A DNA stretch of 14,267 nt from Pseudomonadota bacterium (GTDB taxonomy: Bacteria; Pseudomonadota; Gammaproteobacteria; Competibacterales; Competibacteraceae), in NCBI GenBank assembly GCA_018262135.1, contig JAGTSD010000008.1:1-14267 (forward strand), read 5' to 3'. Positions 1-11,267 of this stretch are shown here, piece after piece. The notes under the pieces were generated by a model. The model saw only the letters and a list, made by a program, of their open reading frames with translations, was not told the DNA's origin and did no database searches. The position numbers and the translations under genes are program-made. The first letter of the stretch is position 1, and every line of letters starts with the position of its first letter.

Positions 1-179
1 GGCGCTCGCAGATAATCGCCCAGCGCCGCCGCCAGCGCCGCGCGATGATCGTTCAGGCGCGGCAGCAGCCACCATTGCCCGAACCCCGCCGCCAGCAGCG
101 CCGGCAACAGCAGCGCCAACGCCAGCCAGCGGGTCCAGCGGAAGGTCCGGCGGGCGGCGCCCAGCCATCGTCGGCTCAC
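1..179 (-). CDS. yhdP: YhdP-like large AsmA-family envelope protein, N-terminal fragment
   Basis: Only the first 59 codons are present; the rest lies beyond base 1. The start is a GTG at 179-177 that overlaps the rng stop codon (TGA at 178-176), so the two genes are translationally coupled. The fragment reads as a short Arg/Trp-rich cytoplasmic stretch, then one hydrophobic segment at about residues 17-33 (rich in Leu and Ala), then a periplasmic beginning with the motif LLPRLNDHR. This signal-anchor layout, directly after rng, matches the very large YhdP/TIGR02099 proteins that follow rng in many gammaproteobacteria. Family members are inner-membrane-anchored, AsmA-like proteins thought to help move phospholipid across the periplasm. 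The identification rests on gene order plus the N-terminus, so it is an inference; any other membrane-anchored protein remains possible. Confidence 0.7.
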   Translation of the reverse strand, partial: MSRRWLGAARRTFRWTRWLALALLLPALLAAGFGQWWLLPRLNDHRAALAAALGDYLRA

Positions 180-1678
180 ATCAACACCACATCGTATTGT
201 TCGCGCGGATAAAGCGTCTCGGCCTGGAACTTGATGGGGATGCGGATGAAGGCTTCGAGTTGCGCCACGCTGGTGGATTCCTGATCCAGCATGGCGTCCA
301 CCACGTCCGGCGCGGCCAGCACCACGAACTGGCGCGGCGAATACTGACGGGCTTCGCGCAGCAGTTCGCGGAAGATTTCGTAACACACGGTTTCCGCCGT
401 CTTGATCGAACCGCGCCCGTCGCATAGCGGGCACGGCTCGCATAGAATCTGCTCTAGGCTCTCGCGGGTACGCTTGCGGGTCATCTCCACCAGCCCCAGC
501 GGCGACACCTGCGAGATATGGCTCTTGGCGCGGTCCTTCTCCAGATGCTTCTCCAGCGCCCGCAGCACCGCCTGCCGGTGCTCCTCGCTCACCATGTCAA
601 TGAAATCAAGAATGATGATTCCGCCCAGATTGCGCAGCCGCAGTTGCCGGGCGATGGCGGCGGCCGCTTCCAGATTGGTCTTGAAAATCGTCTCTTCCAG
701 GTTGCGATGCCCCACGTAGGCGCCAGTATTGACATCAATCGTGGTCATCGCTTCGGTCTGATCCACAATCAGATAGCCGCCGGATTTGAGCAGTACCTTC
801 TTGCCCAGCGCCCGCTGGATCTCGTCCTCGATGCCGTACAGTTCGAAAATCGGCCGCTCGCCGGGATAGTGCTCCAGCCGGGCCACCATTTCCGGCACGA
901 ATTTGTCGGCGAACGCCAGCATGCGCTGGCAGGTCTCGCGCGAATCAATGCGGACTCTTTCCACGCTATCGCCGACGAAATCGCGCAACACCCGCAACAC
1001 CAGCGGCAAATCCTCGTACAGAGCACCGACGCCGGAGGTCTCCTTGATCCGTTCCCGGATGGAATCCCACAGCCGTTGCAGGAATTGCATGTCGGCCCGC
1101 AGCGCCCAGGTTTCCGCGCCTTCCGCCGCGGTGCGAACGATGTAGCCGCCGCCAAATTCGGTGCGAAAAGCGTTGACCATCTCCTTGAGGCGCTGCCGTT
1201 CGCGCTCGCCATCGATCTTGACCGATACCCCCGCCACGTCGGAATCGGCCAGGAACACCAGAAACCGCGACGGCAGGGTAATGTGGGTGGTCAGCCGCGC
1301 GCCCTTGGTGCCGATAGGGTCCTTGATCACCTGAACCACCACTTCCTGGCCCTCACGCACCAGGTCGGTAATGGCGAGCGCCGCGCGGTCGCCGCTGGCC
1401 GCCGCCTCGCTCGGGAGGGGCACCGATTCGGGACGAATATCGGAAACATGCAGAAACGCGGCGCGCTCCAGGCCGATGTCCACGAACGCCGCTTCCATGC
1501 CGGGCAATACCCGGGCGACCCGGCCCTTGTAGATGTTGCCCACCAGGCCCCGCTTGCCAGGCCGTTCGATCAAAATCTCCTGCAGAACGCCGTTTTCGAC
1601 CACGGCGACCCGGGTTTCGCGGGGCGTGACGTTGATCAGGATTTCGTCACCGGTGCCGCCTTCGGCGCGTGTCGCCAT
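176..1678 (-). CDS. rng: Ribonuclease G
   Basis: A 500-residue protein of the RNase E/G family, close to the usual RNase G length of about 490, so it lacks the long C-terminal degradosome scaffold of RNase E. RNase G is a cytoplasmic endoribonuclease that prefers 5'-monophosphorylated RNA, matures the 5' end of 16S rRNA and decays some mRNAs. An S1 RNA-binding domain occupies about residues 45-130 (NIYKGRVARVLPGMEAAFVDIG). The catalytic DNase I-like region holds the two expected metal-binding aspartates, D315 in IDVNTG and D358 in ILDFIDM. The zinc-link cysteines are C416 and C419 (CPLCDGRG), which tie two subunits together in RNase E. The ATG at 1678 lies 32 bases after the maf stop with only a weak ribosome binding site. 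Order maf-rng-yhdP is widespread in gammaproteobacteria. Confidence 0.96.
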   Translation of the reverse strand: MATRAEGGTGDEILINVTPRETRVAVVENGVLQEILIERPGKRGLVGNIYKGRVARVLPGMEAAFVDIGLERAAFLHVSDIRPESVPLPSEAAASGDRAALAITDLVREGQEVVVQVIKDPIGTKGARLTTHITLPSRFLVFLADSDVAGVSVKIDGERERQRLKEMVNAFRTEFGGGYIVRTAAEGAETWALRADMQFLQRLWDSIRERIKETSGVGALYEDLPLVLRVLRDFVGDSVERVRIDSRETCQRMLAFADKFVPEMVARLEHYPGERPIFELYGIEDEIQRALGKKVLLKSGGYLIVDQTEAMTTIDVNTGAYVGHRNLEETIFKTNLEAAAAIARQLRLRNLGGIIILDFIDMVSEEHRQAVLRALEKHLEKDRAKSHISQVSPLGLVEMTRKRTRESLEQILCEPCPLCDGRGSIKTAETVCYEIFRELLREARQYSPRQFVVLAAPDVVDAMLDQESTSVAQLEAFIRIPIKFQAETLYPREQYDVVLM

Positions 1679-1710
1679 GGGATCTCGGTCTATCGGAAGG
1701 TGAAAGAGGG

Positions 1711-2292
1711 TTAAAGGTGGATACCGAACGCCCGCAGGAGTTCGGCGGTTTCAAACAGGGGCAGGCCCATGACGCCGGAATAACTGCCGTGCAATTCGAC
1801 GATGAACGCCGCCGCCCGGCCCTGAATCGCATAGCCGCCAGCCTTGTCGCGGGGCTCACCGCTGTCCCAGTAGGCTGCGCGCTCCGCCGGCGCCAAATCG
1901 CGGAACCGAACCCGGCTTTCCTGGACTTTGACCGCATCCCGCGTTGGGGTGGCCAGCGCCACTGCGCTGAACACCTGATGCTCGCGGCCGGACAGGAGCG
2001 CCAGCATCACCAGTCCCTCGTGCCGGTCGCGGGGCTTGCCGAGAATGACGCCGTCCACCACCACTGCCGTGTCCGCGCCCAGCACCGGAACGAGTTTGCT
2101 CTGGCCCAGCGCCGCACAACCGGTTCGCGCCTTGAGCAGCGCCAGTCGAGCTACATAATCTTCTGGCATCTCGGCCGGTTGCGGCGTTTCATCCACTGCG
2201 ACCGCCAGCCGACGATACGCAACGCCGATCTGGCGCAGCAGTTCGCGGCGGCGCGGGGAAGCGGAGGCGAGGTAGACGCGGGGCATCGGCAT
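1711..2292 (-). CDS. maf: Maf-family nucleoside triphosphate pyrophosphatase (dTTP/UTP type)
   Basis: Maf proteins hydrolyse non-canonical or excess nucleoside triphosphates to the monophosphate and pyrophosphate. This one resembles the E. coli YhdE (dTTP/UTP) branch. Visible motifs are the N-terminal nucleotide-binding loop ASASPRR, the acidic DET stretch, [11 protein letters not shown] with the catalytic aspartate, the GKPRD loop, and [13 protein letters not shown], followed by the conserved NGSY-like [12 protein letters not shown]. Length from ATG 2292 is 193 residues, normal for the family. The frame is also open to a GTG at 2301, which would overlap rlmH by 8 bases, and a third option is ATG 2286 ([13 protein letters not shown]). 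I chose 2292 because it is an ATG one base after the rlmH stop (TGACATG); no clear ribosome binding site decides between them. It sits between rlmH and rng and is probably expressed by coupling to rlmH. Confidence 0.93.
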   Translation of the reverse strand: MPMPRVYLASASPRRRELLRQIGVAYRRLAVAVDETPQPAEMPEDYVARLALLKARTGCAALGQSKLVPVLGADTAVVVDGVILGKPRDRHEGLVMLALLSGREHQVFSAVALATPTRDAVKVQESRVRFRDLAPAERAAYWDSGEPRDKAGGYAIQGRAAAFIVELHGSYSGVMGLPLFETAELLRAFGIHL

Positions 2293-2293
2293 G

Positions 2294-2764
2294 TCAGGCA
2301 CGGTGATAGGGATGGTTGTGCAACAGGCTCCAGGCCCGGTAAAGCTGCTCGGCGACCACCACCCGCACCAGTGGATGCGGCAGGGTCAGCCGCGACAGGG
2401 ACCAGAGCCGCTCGGCGCGATCCCGGCAGGTGGCGTCCAATCCATCCGGCCCGCCAACCAGCAGACTGACATCGCGGCCTTCCCGCAGCCAGCCGGACAA
2501 CCGTTCCGCCAGTTCCATCGTGCTCCATTCCTGGCCCCGTTCGTCCAGGGCGATCCGCCGCGAGCCGGATGGAGCCGCCGCCAGCAACCGTTCGCCCTCG
2601 GCGCGGACGATGCGCGCGATGTCAGGGTTTTGGCCGCGCTGGCCAGCGGGAATTTCAACCAGGTTCAGGGCGCACTCGCGCGGCAGTCGCCCAGCGTATT
2701 CAGCGTAACCCTTTTCAACCCATTCCGGCATCCGGGTACCGATGGCGAGCAGATGAATCTTCAT
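2294..2764 (-). CDS. rlmH: 23S rRNA (pseudouridine-1915-N3)-methyltransferase RlmH
   Basis: RlmH is a small homodimeric SPOUT methyltransferase that uses S-adenosylmethionine to methylate pseudouridine 1915 in helix 69 of 23S rRNA, on assembled 70S ribosomes. The 156-residue length matches E. coli RlmH (155). The start [20 protein letters not shown] is the typical N-terminus. The SAM-binding trefoil knot shows as LLVGGPDGL and the C-terminal tail [20 protein letters not shown] ending in NHPYHRA is almost diagnostic. Its ATG lies 18 bases downstream of the rsfS stop, preceded by GGGAACG as a modest ribosome binding site. Pairing with rsfS is conserved over much of Bacteria, both acting on the large ribosomal subunit. 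I see no anomaly. Confidence 0.97.
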   Translation of the reverse strand: MKIHLLAIGTRMPEWVEKGYAEYAGRLPRECALNLVEIPAGQRGQNPDIARIVRAEGERLLAAAPSGSRRIALDERGQEWSTMELAERLSGWLREGRDVSLLVGGPDGLDATCRDRAERLWSLSRLTLPHPLVRVVVAEQLYRAWSLLHNHPYHRA

Positions 2765-2782
2765 CGTTCCCGCCGGCCGAGT

Positions 2783-3139
2783 TCAGCCGCCCACCCCACG
2801 GTGAGTGCTGGCGCGATGATCCACCGACCAAAGTTTTTCCAGGTTATAGAAATCGCGGGTCTGCGGCAGCATGACATGCACCACGATGTCACCCAGGTCT
2901 ACCAGCACCCATTCGGCTTCCCGCTCGCCTTCGACGCCCAACGGACGGACGCCAGCCAAGCGACATCTTTCGATCACCTTGTCGGCCAGGGCCTTGACCT
3001 GCCGGGTGGACGTACCGCTGGCCACCACCATCAGATCGGTGAAACTGGCAATGCCGCGCATGTCCAGGACCGTGAGATCCTGAGCCTTCAATTCCTCCAG
3101 GGCGTCAACGACGATCTTCCGCAGGGCTTCGAGTTGCAT
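2783..3139 (-). CDS. rsfS: Ribosomal silencing factor RsfS
   Basis: RsfS (YbeB/DUF143) binds ribosomal protein uL14 on the 50S subunit and blocks joining with 30S, damping translation under starvation. The protein has 118 residues, the normal size. Typical family features are the N-terminal helix LEALRKIVVDALEELKAQD, the strand with FTDLMVVASGTSTRQVKALAD, and the block EGEREAEWVLVDLGDIVVHVMLPQTRDFYNLEKLW. The start ATG at 3139 has a strong ribosome binding site, GAGGAGGT, 12 bases upstream and overlapping the nadD stop codon, so translation is probably linked to nadD. The order nadD-rsfS-rlmH is a classic bacterial cluster. The short His/Gly tail at the C-terminus is not conserved in the family as far as I know. 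Confidence 0.97.
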   Translation of the reverse strand: MQLEALRKIVVDALEELKAQDLTVLDMRGIASFTDLMVVASGTSTRQVKALADKVIERCRLAGVRPLGVEGEREAEWVLVDLGDIVVHVMLPQTRDFYNLEKLWSVDHRASTHRGVGG

Positions 3140-3151
3140 GGATTGGGGTCT

Positions 3152-3159
3152 ACCTCCTC
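3152..3159 (-). promoter_or_regulatory. Ribosome binding site of rsfS overlapping the nadD stop
   Basis: Read on the minus strand this is GAGGAGGT, an almost full match to the anti-Shine-Dalgarno sequence. It overlaps the nadD TGA (3160-3158) and lies 12 bases from the rsfS ATG, a rather long spacing. A ribosome terminating on nadD would sit directly over it, which suggests termination-reinitiation coupling. This is the clearest ribosome binding site in the minus-strand operon. Confidence 0.7.
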
Positions 3160-3835
3160 AAGCGGGAACAGGAGTATTAAGGGGCTGCGTCCGATACAAC
3201 GCCCGGTCGTGAATGCAGGCCAGCACCGCGTCAGGCAACAGGTAGCGGGGCGACTGGCCATGCGCCAGCAAGGCGCGGATTTGGGTAGCGGAAATGTTAA
3301 GCTGAGTCACGGGCTGGAACAGGATGCCCCCGGCCGGTTTCTGGCGCAGCGCGAACGCATCGTGGATCACTCGTGGGGCGATAAATTTCTCCAGCACCGG
3401 CGGCAGGGATTGCAATGCACCTGGCCGCCGCATCACCACGATATGGGCCAGTCTGGTCAACTCCCGCCAGCGATGCCAGGTATGCAGTTCCCGGAAGGCG
3501 TCGGTGCCGACGATCAGGGACAGGGGCGCATCGTCGCCAAATTCCTCGCGCAGCGAAAGCAGGGTGTCGAACATGTAGGAGGGGCCATCCCTGAGCAGTT
3601 CGCGATCATCGGCCACGAAGCCAGGTTGATCGGCCGTGGCCAGTCGCACCAGCGCCATCCGCTGGTCGGCGGTGACGAGGGGCGTGCCGCGATGGGCCGG
3701 AATCCGGCAGGGCACGAACCGGACTTCCGCCAGATCCAGCGTTCCCAGCAATTCCAGCGCCGACCGCAGATGACCGTAATGGATGGGATCGAAGGTGCCG
3801 CCCAGAATGCCGATGGGAAGGGACGCCATACTCAT
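3158..3835 (-). CDS. nadD: Nicotinate-nucleotide adenylyltransferase NadD
   Basis: NadD transfers AMP from ATP to nicotinate mononucleotide, giving deamido-NAD, the step shared by de novo and salvage NAD synthesis. The nucleotidyltransferase signature GGTFDPIHYGH is at residues 12-22 from the chosen start, and the second signature appears as ISATQIR (family consensus ISSTxIR), here with Ala in place of the second Ser. In between are the substrate-region motif PCRIPAHRG and the LIVGTDAFRELHTWHRW block. With ATG 3835 the protein has 225 residues, close to the E. coli enzyme. The frame also opens at a GTG at 3847 and an ATG at 3829; GGTGGG lies six bases before ATG 3835 and is the best ribosome binding site. 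It sits 48 bases after proA and leads directly into rsfS. Confidence 0.96.
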   Translation of the reverse strand: MSMASLPIGILGGTFDPIHYGHLRSALELLGTLDLAEVRFVPCRIPAHRGTPLVTADQRMALVRLATADQPGFVADDRELLRDGPSYMFDTLLSLREEFGDDAPLSLIVGTDAFRELHTWHRWRELTRLAHIVVMRRPGALQSLPPVLEKFIAPRVIHDAFALRQKPAGGILFQPVTQLNISATQIRALLAHGQSPRYLLPDAVLACIHDRALYRTQPLNTPVPA

Positions 3836-3883
3836 CAAGCTACCCACCGCCTGGACTGGACCCGGATTGCGCGTTCGAGAGTT

Positions 3884-5167
3884 CTACCGGCGGATATGAC
3901 CATCGCCCAGCACCACGAATTTCTGGGTCGTCAAGCCTTCAACCCCCACCGGACCCCGGGCGTGCAGCTTGTCGGTGCTGATGCCGATTTCTGCGCCCAG
4001 CCCGTATTCGCCGCCGTCGGCGAAACGGGTGGAGGCGTTCACCATGACCGAACTGGAATCCACTTCGCGCAGGAAGCGTCGGGCCCGGCTAAAGTCCTCG
4101 GTGAGGATGGCATCGGTATGGGCAGAACCGTATTGGGTAATGTGATCCATTGCTTCGTCCATATCCTGCACCACCCGCACCGCCAAAATCGGCGCCAGGT
4201 ATTCAGCGCACCAGTCGTCCTCGGTAGCGGTTTTGACGCCGGGTAGCAGACCGCGGGTTCGCTGGCAACCGCGCAGTTCCACCCCAGCGTCCTGATACAT
4301 TTTTCCCAGTTTTGGCAGAACCTGTTCGGCAATGCCCTCGGCCACCAGCAGGGTTTCCATGGTATTGCAGGTACCATAACGCTGGGTCTTGGCGTTGTAG
4401 GCGACTGTCACCGCCTTGTCGAGATCGGCGCGGTCGTCAATGTAGACGTGGCAGACGCCATCCAGATGCTTGATCACCGGCACCCGCGCCTCGCGACTGA
4501 TCCGCTCGATCAGGCCCTTACCGCCGCGCGGCACGATCACGTCCACGTATTCGGCCATGGCGATCAGCGCGCCAACAGCGGCGCGGTCGGTGGTATCAAT
4601 CACCTGCACCGTATCCGCCGGCAGACCGGCGGCGGCCAGGCCCTGCTGGATGCAGGTGGCAATGGCGCGGTTGGAATGCAGCGCCTCGGAACCGCCGCGC
4701 AGGATGGCGGCATTGCCGGCTTTCAGGCACAGCGCGGCGGCGTCAGCGGTCACGTTCGGCCGCGACTCGTAGATGATGCCGATCACGCCCAGCGGCACTC
4801 GCATTCGCCCGACCTGAATTCCCGACGGCCGATATTTGAGGTCGGTGATCTCCCCCACCGGATCGGGCTGAGCGGCGACTTCGCGCAAGCCCTGCGCCAT
4901 AGCCCGCACGCCCTTGGCGGTGAGTTCCAGCCGGTCCAGCAGTGCCGGCTCCAGACCAGCGGCCCGGCCTGCCTCCATATCCTTGCGATTTTCGGCCAGC
5001 AACTGCTGCTCGGCGGTTTCCAGTGCGGCAGCGATAGCCAGCAGGGCGGCATCCTTGACCCGCGTTTCAGCGCGACCGACGATCCGCGACGCAGTGCGAG
5101 CGCGCTGGCCGATCCCGGTCATATACTGATTCATGGCGTCTGCGCCCGTCGTATTCACATTACTCAT
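3884..5167 (-). CDS. proA: Gamma-glutamyl phosphate reductase (glutamate-5-semialdehyde dehydrogenase)
   Basis: ProA catalyses the NADPH-dependent reduction of gamma-glutamyl phosphate to glutamate 5-semialdehyde, the second step of proline synthesis. It belongs to the aldehyde dehydrogenase superfamily. Visible landmarks are the Rossmann region [20 protein letters not shown], the block [30 protein letters not shown], and the catalytic cysteine C267 in [14 protein letters not shown]; the C-terminus has [25 protein letters not shown]. The listed ATG gives 427 residues. A second ATG at 5134 would give 416, nearer the usual 417 or so, and begins [16 protein letters not shown] like many relatives, so the first 11 residues may not be made. 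Neither start has a strong ribosome binding site. The spacer to holA is almost wholly an 8-bp tandem repeat. proB is not in the window. Confidence 0.96.
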   Translation of the reverse strand: MSNVNTTGADAMNQYMTGIGQRARTASRIVGRAETRVKDAALLAIAAALETAEQQLLAENRKDMEAGRAAGLEPALLDRLELTAKGVRAMAQGLREVAAQPDPVGEITDLKYRPSGIQVGRMRVPLGVIGIIYESRPNVTADAAALCLKAGNAAILRGGSEALHSNRAIATCIQQGLAAAGLPADTVQVIDTTDRAAVGALIAMAEYVDVIVPRGGKGLIERISREARVPVIKHLDGVCHVYIDDRADLDKAVTVAYNAKTQRYGTCNTMETLLVAEGIAEQVLPKLGKMYQDAGVELRGCQRTRGLLPGVKTATEDDWCAEYLAPILAVRVVQDMDEAMDHITQYGSAHTDAILTEDFSRARRFLREVDSSSVMVNASTRFADGGEYGLGAEIGISTDKLHARGPVGVEGLTTQKFVVLGDGHIRR

Positions 5168-5172
5168 TGCTT

Positions 5173-5196
5173 CAGTGCCTCAGTGCCTCAGTGCCT
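5173..5196 (-). repeat. Three exact tandem copies of an 8-bp unit between holA and proA
   Basis: On the minus strand the unit AGGCACTG occurs three times without change (forward strand CAGTGCCT at 5173, 5181 and 5189). The array begins directly after the holA stop codon (TAG at 5199-5197) and fills 24 of the 29 bases before the first proA ATG. Each unit junction creates TGAGG, which might serve as a weak ribosome binding site. It is non-coding and its role is unknown. Confidence 0.9.
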
Positions 5197-6222
5197 CTAA
5201 CCAGCAGCGGCCAACAATTCCAAACCCGCCAGCCGCAAGCCATTCCCCAGCAGCGCATCCCAGGGAGAGCCGGCTTCGGCTCCCTTGATCAACCGGTCGG
5301 TTTGGGCGCAGGCGCGCAACAGATGCCGGCAATCACCCAGATTCAGCCGTTGTAAAGCCTGGCGCATCAAGGGCTTGCGTTTTTCCCAAACCTTCTGCTC
5401 GGCCAGAGCCGCCTCCAGGGCCTGACCGTGGTCCCGGGCGAACGCGAGTATCGCCAACCGGCGAACTTCCTGATGCAGCGCCCAGTTCACCAATACCGGT
5501 TCCACACCCTCGCCGCGCAGAACGTCCAGAATCCGGGTCACTCGTTCGGGCTTGCCCAGCAGGGCAGCATCCACCCAATCATAGATGCTGTAACGGGCGC
5601 TGTCGCCCACCGCCGCCAGCACCGCCTCGACGGTCAACTCCCGGCTATCCACCAGCAACGCCAGCTTCTCGATTTCCTGGGCGGCGGCCAGCAGATTACC
5701 CTCGACGCGCTCGCCGAGCAGGTTCACCGCTTCCGGCGTGGGATTCAGTCCTCGATTCCGCAGGCGGCGGTCGATCCAGTTCGATAACTGACCGGCTTCC
5801 ACCGGCGCGGCCTGAACCATCACGCCCGCGCCGTCCAGCGCGGCGAACCAACGGCTTTTCTGGGTTTGCCAGTCCAGCTTGCCGGTGGTGATCAGCAATA
5901 CCGTGTCATCCGCCGGTCGCGCCGCATAGTCGGCCAGCGCCTTCGCCCCGGCATCGCCCGGCTTGGCGTTGCCCAGTCGCAAATCCAGCAGCCGGCGACC
6001 GGCGAACAGCGAGCGGCTGGCCGCCCGCTGGCGCAACGTGCCCCAGTCGAAGCCGGTTTCCACCGTCAGACAGTCCCGCTCGTCGTAACCCCGCTCGCAG
6101 GCAGCGGCGCGGATGGCGTCGGCGGCCTCCTGGGACTGCAACGGTTCCTCGCCAAACACCAGATACAGCGGCGCCAGAGTTTTGCGCAGGTGCGCGGCCA
6201 ACTGATCGGGACGAACTCTCAA
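5197..6222 (-). CDS. holA: DNA polymerase III subunit delta
   Basis: HolA is the delta subunit of the clamp loader; it opens the beta sliding clamp so that it can be placed on DNA. The 341-residue protein lines up with E. coli HolA (343). Recognisable blocks are the N-terminal PDQLAAHLRKTLAPLYLVFGEEPLQSQEAAD, a central ALDGAGVMVQAAPVEAGQLSNWIDRRLR, EGNLLAAAQEIEKLALL, YSIYDWVDAALLGKPERVTRILDVLRGEGVEPV, and the C-terminal collar domain with VWEKRKPLMRQAL. The start is a TTG at 6222 that overlaps the lptE stop as TTGA; it aligns with the known N-terminus and no ATG lies nearby, so I accept it. Pairing lptE-holA after leuS is standard in gammaproteobacteria. Expression probably depends on coupling to lptE. 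Confidence 0.96.
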   Translation of the reverse strand: MRVRPDQLAAHLRKTLAPLYLVFGEEPLQSQEAADAIRAAACERGYDERDCLTVETGFDWGTLRQRAASRSLFAGRRLLDLRLGNAKPGDAGAKALADYAARPADDTVLLITTGKLDWQTQKSRWFAALDGAGVMVQAAPVEAGQLSNWIDRRLRNRGLNPTPEAVNLLGERVEGNLLAAAQEIEKLALLVDSRELTVEAVLAAVGDSARYSIYDWVDAALLGKPERVTRILDVLRGEGVEPVLVNWALHQEVRRLAILAFARDHGQALEAALAEQKVWEKRKPLMRQALQRLNLGDCRHLLRACAQTDRLIKGAEAGSPWDALLGNGLRLAGLELLAAAG

Positions 6223-6737
6223 GATTTGACAGCCTGCAAGCGGCGGATGATCTGCCAGGCCAGGTCATCGGTCATGCTGTCCACCAGCGATTCCTGCGCG
6301 GCTTCGAACCCCAATACCCGGTTCTCATCGAACAGCAACGCCCGATTGGCGCTGAGACCTTCGGTCGGGATCAGGGTCTTGCCGTTGGCCAGCGTGACTT
6401 GATAGGCAACGCTGTACCCTACCCAATACTTCCGCCTGATGTCGAAACGGTCGGCCGCTACCGCGCGCCGGCCGCTGCCCTCATTCAGGATCGTAATAGT
6501 CGCGGTTGCCTGGGTTGGGTCGCGGGTTACCGTTACCCCGTTGCTCGCCAGCAGCAGCGACAACTTTCGGCTCAGGGCGCCGGGGGGCACGCCGATGGCC
6601 TGCTGGCTTTGCACGTAAACCACCGCCAGTTCGGGCGGCAGTTGCGCCTGGCCGCGCAACTGGAAGCCGCACCCAGCCAGCAGCAACGCTAACAACCCTA
6701 TTCCATTCCAGCCGATCCCGCACGTGACAGTTCTCAT
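6219..6737 (-). CDS. lptE: LPS-assembly lipoprotein LptE
   Basis: LptE is an outer-membrane lipoprotein that plugs the LptD barrel and is needed to insert lipopolysaccharide into the outer leaflet. The 172-residue product starts with a lipoprotein signal: a hydrophobic run (GIGLLALLL) and lipobox LAGC with the lipidated cysteine at residue 23, followed by GFQLRG, the hallmark start of mature LptE. Further support comes from PPELAVVYVQSQ near the start and the C-terminal part with RNA-like family blocks DDLAWQIIRRLQAV. The ATG at 6737 is preceded by GGAGG seven bases upstream. The same frame remains open far upstream through leuS, but that part is a shadow. Four bases overlap with holA. The spacer to leuS carries a degenerate 9-bp repeat. 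Confidence 0.94.
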   Translation of the reverse strand: MRTVTCGIGWNGIGLLALLLAGCGFQLRGQAQLPPELAVVYVQSQQAIGVPPGALSRKLSLLLASNGVTVTRDPTQATATITILNEGSGRRAVAADRFDIRRKYWVGYSVAYQVTLANGKTLIPTEGLSANRALLFDENRVLGFEAAQESLVDSMTDDLAWQIIRRLQAVKS

Positions 6738-6746
6738 GCCAGTCCC

Positions 6747-6782
6747 TCCACCGTACTTTCCGCGCCTTCCGTGTATTCTGTG
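6747..6782 (-). repeat. Degenerate 9-bp tandem repeat in the leuS-lptE spacer
   Basis: Minus-strand units of nine bases can be read as CACAGAATA, CACGGAAGG, CGCGGAAAG and TACGGTGGA. One unit is identical to the main unit of the cleaner array in the pdxT-cobO spacer; the others differ at one to four positions. The last unit runs straight into the lptE ribosome binding site (GGAGG at 6748-6744). It lies wholly between the leuS stop and the lptE start. Confidence 0.65.
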
Positions 6783-6793
6783 GAACCTGCCTT

Positions 6794-10571
<3,778 letters not shown>

Positions 10572-10575
<4 letters not shown>

Positions 10576-11234
10576 GCGTGCTTCAAAAAACTCGGCTGGT
10601 GGTGCTCATTTCCGGGCGCGGCAGCAACTTGCAGGCCATTCTCGATCAGGCGGCGAGCGGAGAATTGCCGGTCGAAGTGGCGGCGGTGATCAGCAACCGG
10701 CCCGGCGTGCAGGGCTTGGAACGGGCGCGTCAATCAGGCGTCCTGGCGCTGGAACTGGATCACAAAAACTTCGCTGACCGGCCTGCGTTTGAGGCGGCGC
10801 TGATCGAACTGATTGATCGTTACCAGCCGGATTTGGTGGCGCTGGCGGGTTTCATGCGGGTGCTGACCCCCGGTTTCACCGACCATTACCGGGGCCGGCT
10901 GTTCAACATTCATCCCTCGCTACTGCCCAAGTTTCGCGGCTTGCACACCCACGAACGCGCCATTGCCGCCGGGGAAACCGAGCATGGGGCCAGCATTCAC
11001 TTTGTCACCGCCGAACTGGACGGTGGACCAGTCATCGTGCAGGCGAAAGTACCGGTGTTACCGGGCGACGATCCCGACACGCTGGCGGCGCGGGTGCTGG
11101 AGCAGGAACACCGGTTGTATCCGCTGGCGATTCGCTGGTTTGCGGAAGGGCGGTTGCGGCTGGAGGGGGATCGAGTGTGGTTTGACGGGGAAGCGCTGGC
11201 GGAACCGTTGCAACTGGGTTCCTGCCCCTCTTGA
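10572..11234 (+). CDS. purN: Phosphoribosylglycinamide formyltransferase (GAR transformylase)
   Basis: PurN transfers a formyl group from 10-formyltetrahydrofolate to glycinamide ribonucleotide, the third step of purine synthesis. The 220-residue protein has the phosphate loop [11 protein letters not shown] at 14-24 and the folate-binding [10 protein letters not shown]. The catalytic triad of the family is N112, H114 (in NIHPSLLP) and D150 (in AELDGGPVI). C-terminal blocks [18 protein letters not shown] and VWFDG match E. coli PurN (212 residues). The GTG start at 10572 overlaps the purM TGA by four bases, so translation is coupled. The gene ends 33 bases before the convergent cobO stop; I see no strong terminator in that gap. 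Confidence 0.98.
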
Positions 11235-11267
11235 ACGAGGGCTGCGCACAGGCTTCGCTTCTCCGCC

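Noticed and set aside
518..1714. 398-codon plus-strand open frame across rng
   Set aside because: Antisense to the conserved RNase G gene; composition is typical of a GC-driven shadow frame and it has no family motif.
2291..4246. 651-codon open frame on the plus strand, the longest on that strand in the first 9 kb
   Set aside because: It runs antisense to rlmH, rsfS, nadD and part of proA, all firmly identified by conserved motifs. Its product is rich in Gln, His, Arg and Gly with no recognisable domain, as expected for an antisense frame in high-GC DNA.
11226..11241. CCCTC/GAGGG hairpin at the end of purN as a terminator
   Set aside because: The stem has only five pairs, includes the stop codon and has no T-run on either side; it could arise by chance in GC-rich DNA.
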